Positions 1 to 5,294 of a stretch of DNA of 7,938 nt are shown piece by piece. Each line of letters opens with the position of its first letter. The first letter of the stretch is position 1. Under the pieces are notes generated by a model, which was not told where the DNA came from, made no database searches, and was given only the letters and a program-made list of their open reading frames with translations. The stretch comes from Ruminococcus sp. CAG:254 (GTDB taxonomy: Bacteria > Bacillota > Clostridia > Oscillospirales > Ruminococcaceae): the NCBI GenBank assembly GCA_000433635.1, contig HF997880.1, forward strand, positions 6,109 to 14,046, in the 5' to 3' direction. Both the position numbers and the translations under genes were made by a program.

Positions 1-646
1 CACGCTTTGCCGTCACAGACGCATCTTTCTGCCGCAGCGAACCAGAGGCGGCATTTCGTGGATTCTTGAACGGCGTTTCCCCGTTCTGTTCCTGCTCTTC
101 CGTCAGCGACAAAAACCGCTCTCTCGGCATATAAACTTCTCCACGCACTTCTAAAAATGCCGGAGCATGTTCCAAGTGCAGCGGAATCGAACGAATCGTT
201 TTCAGGTTTTCGGTGACATCTTCCCCCACAAATCCATCGCCACGGGTCGAGCCACGGGTGAAGACACCGTTGGTATATTCCAGCGAAACAGAAAGCCCGT
301 CGATTTTTGGCTCTACCACAAATTCCGGATTGGAAAACTGCTCTTTGCAGCGAGTCAGAAACGCCGATACTTCTGCAAACGAAAAGACATCCTGCAAGCT
401 CATCATCTGGACGGCATGCTGCACCTTTTCAAAGGTACTGGATGCCACACCACCTACCCGTTGGGTCGGCGAGGTCGGCAGCTGCAACGAGGGAAACGCT
501 GCTTCCAGTTCCCGCAGCTCCCGCATCATCTCATCATAAGAAAAATCCGAAACGGTCGGGTCATTCAATACATAATACCGATAATTATGGGCTTCCAATT
601 CTTTGGAAAGCTCCGCAATCCGTTTTTTGGCTGCTGCAAGTTCCAT
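1..646 (-). CDS. ligA: NAD-dependent DNA ligase LigA, N-terminal part (runs off left edge)
   Basis: LigA seals nicks in duplex DNA during replication and repair, using NAD+ to adenylate its active-site lysine. I translated the minus strand from the ATG at 646-644: 215 codons are present, against about 670 in the family, so the OB fold, zinc finger, HhH and BRCT parts lie beyond position 1. Visible motifs are the Ia-type NAD-binding stretch with Y37-D38 and the following MREL, the catalytic lysine motif EPKIDG (K114, matching K115 of the E. coli enzyme), TRGDGFVGEDVT at 134-145, EVRGE at 166-170 and NPRNAASGSLRQ at 195-206. The start is supported by the family N-terminus (MELAAAKKRI) and by an AGGAAGGAA ribosome binding site just upstream. 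It is transcribed away from alaS, from two candidate promoters at 687-798. The identification is very safe; only the extent is unknown. Confidence 0.96.
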   Translation of the reverse strand, partial: MELAAAKKRIAELSKELEAHNYRYYVLNDPTVSDFSYDEMMRELRELEAAFPSLQLPTSPTQRVGGVASSTFEKVQHAVQMMSLQDVFSFAEVSAFLTRCKEQFSNPEFVVEPKIDGLSVSLEYTNGVFTRGSTRGDGFVGEDVTENLKTIRSIPLHLEHAPAFLEVRGEVYMPRERFLSLTEEQEQNGETPFKNPRNAASGSLRQKDASVTAKR

Positions 647-686
647 GGTTCTTCGTTCCTTCCTGTTGTCGATTCTGCCGTTTTTC

Positions 687-715
687 ATTATACCACACAA
701 CGATTGAAAATTCAA
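687..715 (-). promoter_or_regulatory. Proximal ligA promoter (extended -10)
   Basis: Read on the minus strand, there is a -35 TTGAAT (715-710), a 17-base spacer, and a perfect -10 TATAAT (692-687) preceded by TG plus one base, which makes an extended -10. Transcription would start near 680, giving a ligA leader of about 35 bases that carries the ribosome binding site. Seen directly in sequence; promoter activity is inferred. Confidence 0.75.
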
Positions 716-769
716 CCGGATATCCGATTCTTTTTCCAAAGACGGGACATCTGTTTTCTGTGCCCTGTT

Positions 770-798
770 ATTATACCATAATTTTTCTTGGTTTTCAA
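770..798 (-). promoter_or_regulatory. Distal tandem ligA promoter (extended -10)
   Basis: On the minus strand there is a -35 TTGAAA (798-793), a 17-base spacer, and a second perfect TATAAT (775-770), again preceded by TGG as an extended -10. It lies 83 bases upstream of the proximal promoter with the same geometry. Its transcript would start near 763, run through the proximal promoter and reach ligA with a leader of about 117 bases. No gene-sized ORF begins in between. Confidence 0.65.
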
Positions 799-820
799 GC
801 GGTCTGTTCGAAAATTTCCA

Positions 821-831
821 GTTCCCGGAAC
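821..831. other. 11-base perfect palindrome in divergent control region
   Basis: GTTCCCGGAAC is a perfect inverted repeat with 5-base arms and one central base. It sits between the leftward distal ligA promoter (-35 at 793-798) and the rightward alaS promoter (-35 at 889-894). The arms are too short for a terminator and no T-run follows. It could be a repressor or activator site, or chance. It does not match the Gram-positive LexA box spacing (GAAC-N4-GTTC). Confidence 0.3.
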
Positions 832-888
832 AAATCGACAAAACCCGTCTGGTTACAATCTTTTTCCCCCATTTTTTGTAAAAAAGCG

Positions 889-917
889 TTGACAAGTCGC
901 AAAAAATCTGCTATACT
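889..917 (+). promoter_or_regulatory. alaS operon promoter
   Basis: There is a consensus -35 TTGACA (889-894), a 17-base spacer, and -10 TATACT (912-917, one mismatch to TATAAT). Transcription should start at about 924, immediately before the first conserved bases of the T-box leader, which supports the assignment. This is the only strong rightward promoter I see in the window, so it probably serves the whole alaS-to-holA gene run. Confidence 0.88.
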
Positions 918-923
918 ACTCCT

Positions 924-1145
924 ATATGGCAACGATGGAACTGACCGTCCTCCCTTCGCCCAACAGAGAGCATACTGCTGGTGGAATGTATGCAGCGAAG
1001 AAACGGGTGCTACTCCGGAGCTGTTTCCGGAAACGGAAACGTATGTTCTGCGTTAAAGAACAACGAGGAATGCAGGTACAGACTGCATTTGAACTTGGGT
1101 GGTAACACGAATGCCTTCGTCCCATTTGGCGGCGAGGGCTTTTTT
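924..1145 (+). promoter_or_regulatory. T-box riboswitch, alanine-specific (GCT specifier)
   Basis: The leader senses uncharged tRNA-Ala and controls transcription into alaS. Stem I is built from CCGT 945-948 with ACGG 1003-1006, CTTCGC 954-959 with GCGAAG 995-1000, and CATAC 971-975 with GTATG 988-992, with the conserved AGAGAG (965-970) and TGGTGGAA distal elements. The specifier codon reads GCT (Ala) at 1009-1011, followed by a purine as usual. Stem II is GTTTCCG/CGGAAAC closed by a GAAA tetraloop (1023-1040). A IIA/B pseudoknot is suggested by TGTTCT/AGAACA (1044-1062) with loop CGTT (1051-1054) complementary to AACG (1062-1065). Stem III is 1069-1075 with 1083-1089. The antiterminator is TGGG 1096-1099 with CCCA 1121-1124 and ACGAA 1107-1111 with TTCGT 1116-1120, enclosing the TGGTAAC bulge (1100-1106). 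TGGT in this bulge can pair with an ACCA tRNA tail, as expected for tRNA-Ala. The specifier matches the downstream gene, which makes the call very secure. Confidence 0.95.
1113..1145 (+). terminator. T-box intrinsic terminator (attenuator)
   Basis: GCCTTCG (1113-1119) pairs with CGAGGGC (1133-1139) through seven pairs including one wobble, with further CCA/TGG pairing inside the loop, followed by six T (1140-1145). Its 5' arm overlaps the 3' arm of the antiterminator (1116-1124), so the two folds exclude each other. When tRNA-Ala is charged this hairpin should stop transcription before alaS. Confidence 0.9.
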
Positions 1146-1190
1146 CTGTGAAAATCCAAAATTGACCAATCAAAAAGGAGCATTTTCACC

Positions 1191-3827
1191 ATGAAATGGC
1201 AAGGATTAAACGAACTGAGAGAAAAATACCTTTCTTTCTTTGAAAGCAAGAACCATACCCGGCTGCCAAGCTTTTCCCTGATTCCGCAGGGCGACAAGAG
1301 CTTGCTGCTCATCAACTCCGGTATGGCACCGCTGAAAAAGTACTTCCTGGGACAGGCTGTTCCGCCGAATGTACGGGTTACTACCTGTCAGAAGTGCATC
1401 CGGACACCGGATATTGAACGGGTTGGACAGACTGCCCGTCACGGCACGTATTTTGAAATGCTGGGCAACTTCTCTTTCGGCGACTACTTCAAGAAGCAGG
1501 CAATCGAATGGGCATGGGAATTCTTCACCAAAGAACTGGAAATGCCAGTCGATAAGCTGTATGTTTCGGTCTTTGAAAACGATGATGAAGCATATGACCT
1601 CTGGACAAAGCACATCGGTGTCGAACCATCTCACATGAAGCGGCTGGGCAGAGAAGATAACTTCTGGGAACACGGCTCTGGCCCATGTGGTCCGTGTTCG
1701 GAAATCTATTTCGACCGTGGCGAAGAAAAGGGCTGCGGAAAGCCAACTTGCGGCGTTGGCTGTGACTGCGACCGTTATGTCGAAGTCTGGAACTTGGTAT
1801 TCAGCCAGTTCAACAGCGACGGCAACGGACACTACACCGAAATGGAACACAAGAACATTGATACCGGTATGGGTCTGGAACGTCTGGCTTGCATCATGCA
1901 GGGCGTGGACAACCTCTTTGAAGTGGACACCGTTCAGAACATCATGAAGCATGTCTGCAAGATTGCCAATGTTGCTTACCATACCGATGACAAGACCGAC
2001 GTGGCTCTGCGTGTCATCACCGACCACATCCGCAGCACCACCTTTATGATTGGCGATGGCGTTATGCCGTCCAACGCTGGCAGAGGCTATGTATTGCGGA
2101 GATTGCTGCGGCGTGCTGCTCGGTACGGCAGACTGATTGGCATCGAAAAGCCGTTCCTGTATGAAGTTTGCGATACGGTCATTGCAGAAAATCGGGTGGC
2201 TTATCCGGAACTGGAAGAAAAGAAAGCCTACATCCGCAAGATTGTACAGGTGGAAGAAGAAACCTTTGCAAAGACCGTTGATAACGGCATGGCAATGCTG
2301 AATCAGATTCTCGACCAGATTGACCAGAAGGAAATCTCTGGCGAAGATGCGTTCAAGCTGAGCGATACCTACGGATTCCCGATTGATTTGACGATGGAAA
2401 TCGCTGCAGAACAGGGCGTTTCTGTTGACCGGGAAGGCTTTGATGCTCTGGTAAAGGCACAGCGGGAAAAGTCACAGGCTGACCACCTCGCAAAGGCTGG
2501 CTCTTCCTGGGCTGGCAACAGCATTCGCATTGCCGGAGAAAAGACGGTATTCACCGGCTATGAACACCTCACTGAAACCGATGCAAAAATCATTGCGATT
2601 TATAAGGAACAGGATGCTGTAGATGTTGCCGTTGAGGGCGACACCGTTGTCATCGTTCTGGACAAGACCCCGTTCTATGCAGAAAGCGGCGGACAGGTTG
2701 GCGACTGTGGTACAATTTCAACCGCATCTTGCACCGCAACCGTCAGCAGCACCAGCAAGAATGAAGATGGCCATTACCTGCACATCGCAACCGTGGAAGA
2801 CGGCGATTTGCACGTTGGTGACGTTGTAACGGCTGCTGTCGCAGAAGAGGTTCGCCGTGCAACCATGCAAAATCACACCGCTGCTCACCTGTTGCAGGCT
2901 GCTTTGCGGGAAGTTTTAGGCGACCACGTTCATCAGGCTGGTCAGCTGGTAACACCGCAGTCCTGCCGGTTCGACTTCTCGCACTTCTCTGCTATGACCA
3001 AGGAAGAAATCCAGAAAGTGGAACAGCTGGTCAACGAAAAGATTCTGGCAGCCATTCCGGTTGTGACCGAATCCCTGCCGATTGCAGAGGCAAGAAAACG
3101 GGGTGCGATGGCACTCTTCGGCGAAAAGTACGGCGATGTTGTTCGGGTTGTCAGCGTTTCGGATTTCTCCGTTGAATTCTGCGGCGGTACGCACGTTGAT
3201 AACACTGCAAAGCTGGGCTTGTTCCGCATCGTTTCGGAAAACTCCGTTGCATCGGGTGTTCGCCGAATCGAAGCTGTTACGGGTACAGGCGTTCTTCGTC
3301 TGCTGGATGCTGCACAGCTCGAAATGCAGCAGGCTGCACAGGCTCTGAAGCTGGGCAATGTTTCCGAACTGGCAGAACGCTGCACCAGCGTTATGGCAGA
3401 ACTGAAAGAAAAAGACCGTGCACTCGAATCCCTGAACCAGAAGATTTCCGATGCACAGATTGAAGCTGCCTTCAACAACGTCAATGAAGTAAAGGGCGTG
3501 AAAGTGATTTCTGCCATGCTCAACGGCGTAAATCCGCAGATGCTCCGGAAGATGGGCGACCGCATCAAGGCTATGGATGAACCATACATTGCCGTACTGG
3601 CTGGCGTTCAGGACGGCAAGGGCAGCCTGCTCTGTGCTTGCTCCAAGGCAGCCATTGCACATGGTGCACATGCCGGTCAAATCGTTCAGCGTGTTGCTGC
3701 TTATACCGGCGGCAAGGGCGGCGGTAAGGCAGAACAGGCAATGGCTGGTGTTGGTCAGACTTATATGATTGACGAAGCCCTCATGGCAGCAGAAAACATT
3801 ATTCGCAACTTGATTTCGGAGGGTTAA
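1191..3827 (+). CDS. alaS: Alanyl-tRNA synthetase
   Basis: AlaS, a cytosolic class II synthetase, attaches alanine to tRNA-Ala and clears mischarged Ser or Gly. The 878-residue product has normal family length. The catalytic core (about 1-240) shows motif 2 around R62 to the FEMLGNFSFGDYF stretch ending near 100, and motif 3 GMGLER at 226-231. An insertion with GPCGPCSE (164-171) and the cysteines C182, C187, C191 and C193 is common in clostridial AlaRS. The editing domain has HTAAH (H562, H566) and CGGTH (C664, H668; C664 corresponds to C666 of E. coli), the metal site. The C-terminal C-Ala domain has a glycine-rich GGKGGGK near 842-848. The ATG at 1191 follows AAAGGAG (1174-1180) and the family N-terminus MKWQGLNELR. 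Expression is controlled by the T-box leader in front. The stop codon lies 3 bases before the HIT gene. I see no damaged motif, and this is a very secure call. Confidence 0.99.
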   Translation: MKWQGLNELREKYLSFFESKNHTRLPSFSLIPQGDKSLLLINSGMAPLKKYFLGQAVPPNVRVTTCQKCIRTPDIERVGQTARHGTYFEMLGNFSFGDYFKKQAIEWAWEFFTKELEMPVDKLYVSVFENDDEAYDLWTKHIGVEPSHMKRLGREDNFWEHGSGPCGPCSEIYFDRGEEKGCGKPTCGVGCDCDRYVEVWNLVFSQFNSDGNGHYTEMEHKNIDTGMGLERLACIMQGVDNLFEVDTVQNIMKHVCKIANVAYHTDDKTDVALRVITDHIRSTTFMIGDGVMPSNAGRGYVLRRLLRRAARYGRLIGIEKPFLYEVCDTVIAENRVAYPELEEKKAYIRKIVQVEEETFAKTVDNGMAMLNQILDQIDQKEISGEDAFKLSDTYGFPIDLTMEIAAEQGVSVDREGFDALVKAQREKSQADHLAKAGSSWAGNSIRIAGEKTVFTGYEHLTETDAKIIAIYKEQDAVDVAVEGDTVVIVLDKTPFYAESGGQVGDCGTISTASCTATVSSTSKNEDGHYLHIATVEDGDLHVGDVVTAAVAEEVRRATMQNHTAAHLLQAALREVLGDHVHQAGQLVTPQSCRFDFSHFSAMTKEEIQKVEQLVNEKILAAIPVVTESLPIAEARKRGAMALFGEKYGDVVRVVSVSDFSVEFCGGTHVDNTAKLGLFRIVSENSVASGVRRIEAVTGTGVLRLLDAAQLEMQQAAQALKLGNVSELAERCTSVMAELKEKDRALESLNQKISDAQIEAAFNNVNEVKGVKVISAMLNGVNPQMLRKMGDRIKAMDEPYIAVLAGVQDGKGSLLCACSKAAIAHGAHAGQIVQRVAAYTGGKGGGKAEQAMAGVGQTYMIDEALMAAENIIRNLISEG

Positions 3828-3830
3828 AAC

Positions 3831-4190
3831 ATGGAAGATTGTCTGTTTTGCAGCATTGCTGCTGGTAAAATCCCAAGCACAAAGGTTTATGAAGATGATA
3901 CGGTCTATGTCTTCAAGGACATTGCACCAATTGCACCGATTCACTATCTGCTGATTCCGAAGCAGCACATTGCTTGTGCAGCCGACATTACACCGGAAAA
4001 TTCCGGTGTGGTCGCTCACATCTATGAAGTGGCTGCCCAGATTGCAGCAAAGGAAGGCATCTCTGACGGATTTCGCATCATTACCAACTGCGGAGAAAAT
4101 GCCGGTCAGACCGTTCACCACCTGCATTTCCATATGCTGGCTGGTGTCAAGATGGGCTGGGGCAAGGAATCTGTTCAGGCAGCGGAATAA
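3831..4190 (+). CDS. HIT-family (histidine triad) nucleotide hydrolase, HinT-like
   Basis: HIT proteins of the HinT branch are small cytosolic dimers that hydrolyse adenosine phosphoramidates, including aminoacyl-adenylates. The 119-residue product has typical length. The signature H97-L98-H99-F100-H101 followed by ML is intact, with H99 the expected nucleophile. C4 and C7 in the N-terminal CLFC, together with H46 (in PKQHI) and H97, resemble the zinc site seen in many bacterial HIT proteins. The ATG is 3 bases after the alaS stop, and the ribosome binding site GGAGGG (3818-3823) lies inside the last alaS codons, so translation is probably coupled. Being next to a synthetase is suggestive, because HinT can act on aminoacyl-AMP released by such enzymes; that link here is inference. 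The exact substrate is not readable from sequence. Confidence 0.95.
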   Translation: MEDCLFCSIAAGKIPSTKVYEDDTVYVFKDIAPIAPIHYLLIPKQHIACAADITPENSGVVAHIYEVAAQIAAKEGISDGFRIITNCGENAGQTVHHLHFHMLAGVKMGWGKESVQAAE

Positions 4191-4202
4191 TCATCACACA
4201 GG

Positions 4203-4244
4203 GGCAACGATGGGAACTGGTTTTTGGAAAGCAGTTCCCTCGCC
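4203..4244 (+). other. Intergenic hairpin with T-box-like 5' arm
   Basis: Between the HIT gene and the next gene lies a strong stem: GGGAACTG (4212-4219) pairs perfectly with CAGTTCCC (4232-4239). It extends outward through CGA/TCG (4208-4210 with 4240-4242) across a one-base bulge, and perhaps GG/CC. No T-run follows, so it is not a standard terminator. The segment GGCAACGATGGGAACTG (4203-4219) matches the T-box leader start GGCAACGATGGAACTG (928-943) with one inserted G. It could be an RNA processing or stability element within the operon, or a decayed leader fragment. Confidence 0.45.
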
Positions 4245-4258
4245 TTGTTCTCACCCTT

Positions 4259-4266
4259 AGAAAGGA
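4259..4266 (+). promoter_or_regulatory. Ribosome binding site that decides the start at 4275
   Basis: GAAAGGAA (about 4259-4266) lies 8 bases before the ATG at 4275. The same reading frame is open upstream to a TTG at 4224, but that codon has no purine-rich site before it and sits inside the hairpin described at 4203-4244, so the ATG is preferred. Confidence 0.75.
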
Positions 4267-4274
4267 ATCTCCCG

Positions 4275-4703
4275 ATGGGACATTTCAAATCTGCTGAATC
4301 TGCAACCATTGCACATGGCATTGTGAAACCCTCCAAATCGTTTTCCATCTTTACAGGAATCGCTTTGGTGGTGGGCATCTTTTTTCTGGCTCTGAAACGA
4401 TTCGCCAAAACAGAAGACCAAAGTCCCTTGTTTGTTGTGCTGGCAGCTGCCTTTCTGCTGACGGCTGTATTTCTGTTCCTGTATACCAAACGGTTTCAAA
4501 TCACCTATGACGAAACCGGCTTTACGGTTCGGACGCTGTTCCGGAAACCGCAGACCTATTCGTTCGCAGACGTGGAAGCCATTGCATGCAAAGAAGACAG
4601 TTTTCTGCTCCGCACCAAACAGGGAAATCTTCGGCTGGAAAAAGAACTCTATCTTGGAACAGATGCCTTTCTTGCCCAGTTGCAGAATCATGTTTCCCTC
4701 TGA
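4275..4703 (+). CDS. Small membrane protein: two helices plus PH-like C-terminal domain
   Basis: I do not recognise a named family member. The 142-residue product starts with about 22 polar residues, then has two hydrophobic helices (about 24-41 and 51-70) separated by a short charged link (KRFAKTEDQS). A C-terminal domain of about 70 residues follows (73-142), with alternating strands and the pattern FQITYDETGFTVRT...YSFADVEAI. That pattern resembles bacterial PH-like domains, in which a strand pair is followed by a phenylalanine-x-aspartate turn. By analogy it would sit in the cytoplasmic membrane with the beta domain facing the cytoplasm. Function is unknown. The start is the ATG after GAAAGGAA. 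It lies 84 bases after the HIT gene and 42 before the phosphoribosyltransferase, consistent with the same operon. The coding call is good; the domain call is tentative. Confidence 0.8.
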   Translation: MGHFKSAESATIAHGIVKPSKSFSIFTGIALVVGIFFLALKRFAKTEDQSPLFVVLAAAFLLTAVFLFLYTKRFQITYDETGFTVRTLFRKPQTYSFADVEAIACKEDSFLLRTKQGNLRLEKELYLGTDAFLAQLQNHVSL

Positions 4704-4745
4704 AAAACTCGATGGTCTTTGAATTAGAAAGGAGTCTTTCAACCT

Positions 4746-5294
4746 ATGGCAGAATATTATACCTTACAAGTTGCCGGACTGACCCGGAAGCTGAAACGCT
4801 GCCGCATTTCCGACAAGTTGGAAATCGCTGCATTTATTCTCTTTTCCGATGTGGAATTGACGGTGGCTTGTGCCAAAGAACTGGCGGAAAAATGTGCGGA
4901 CTGCAACTATGATTACATCATGACCGCAGAATCCAAAGGCATTCCGCTTGCCTATGAACTCTCCCGACAGACTGGAAAGCCGTATGTCGTTGCCAGAAAA
5001 TCCATCAAGGGTTATATGACCGACTGCATTTCTGTTTCTGTCCACTCCATTACAACTGCTGCTCCGCAGACCTTATATCTGGACGGCGAAAAAGCAGCAT
5101 GGTTTCAGGGCAAACGCATTCTCCTAGTAGATGATGTCATCAGCACCGGAGAATCCATTGCCGCCCTCGAAGCCCTCACCCGTGAAGCTGGCGGTATTGT
5201 TGCCGGAAAGGCAACCGTTCTGGCGGAAGGCGATGCCATCGACCGCCCAGACATCATTGCATTAGCACCGCTGCCCCTCTTCGAGGTGGAATGA
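4746..5294 (+). CDS. Type I phosphoribosyltransferase, adenine PRTase-like
   Basis: Type I phosphoribosyltransferases transfer ribose-5-phosphate from PRPP to a nucleobase in purine or pyrimidine salvage; some relatives are regulators. The 182-residue product carries the PRPP-binding loop ILLVDDVISTGES at 125-137 with the paired aspartates D129-D130. An upstream TAESKGIPLAYELSR segment (60-74) and the VVARKS segment (81-86) correspond to the PPi-loop and dimer regions of Apt/Xpt-type enzymes. The N-terminal 30 residues differ from classical Apt, so I give no gene symbol: adenine, xanthine or another base remain possible. The ATG follows AAAGGAG (4728-4734) at 11 bases. Its TGA overlaps the ATG of the ComEC gene by 4 bases (ATGA), so the two are probably translationally coupled. 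The family call is secure, the substrate is not. Confidence 0.9.
   Translation: MAEYYTLQVAGLTRKLKRCRISDKLEIAAFILFSDVELTVACAKELAEKCADCNYDYIMTAESKGIPLAYELSRQTGKPYVVARKSIKGYMTDCISVSVHSITTAAPQTLYLDGEKAAWFQGKRILLVDDVISTGESIAALEALTREAGGIVAGKATVLAEGDAIDRPDIIALAPLPLFEVE

Noticed and set aside
712..750. Possible 12-residue leader peptide on the minus strand (MSRLWKKNRISG) in the distal ligA transcript
   Set aside because: No ribosome binding site precedes the ATG, it lacks codon runs typical of attenuators, and no terminator/antiterminator pair follows.
821..831. Palindrome as a LexA/SOS box for ligA
   Set aside because: The Gram-positive LexA box needs GAAC-N4-GTTC; this is GTTCC-C-GGAAC, with inverted order and a one-base spacer.
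307..1056. 249-codon plus-strand frame across the ligA start, the promoters and the T-box Stem I
   Set aside because: It runs antisense to the conserved ligA coding sequence and then through non-coding regulatory structure; there is no plausible start signal and the translation is low-complexity antisense-like.
2916..4133. 405-codon open frame on the minus strand across the end of alaS and the HIT gene
   Set aside because: It lies antisense to two genes with intact family motifs (CGGTH of AlaS, HxHxH of HIT), its translation is rich in Cys, Asn and His typical of antisense frames, and it has no promoter or ribosome binding site.
4208..4242. Hairpin after the HIT gene read as an intrinsic terminator
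   Set aside because: The stem is good, but the following bases are mixed (CCTTGTTCTCACCC) with no T-run, and the loop is long.
4224..4274. TTG at 4224 as an upstream start that would add 17 residues to the membrane protein
   Set aside because: It has no ribosome binding site and lies inside the 4203-4244 hairpin, whereas ATG 4275 has GAAAGGAA at ideal spacing.
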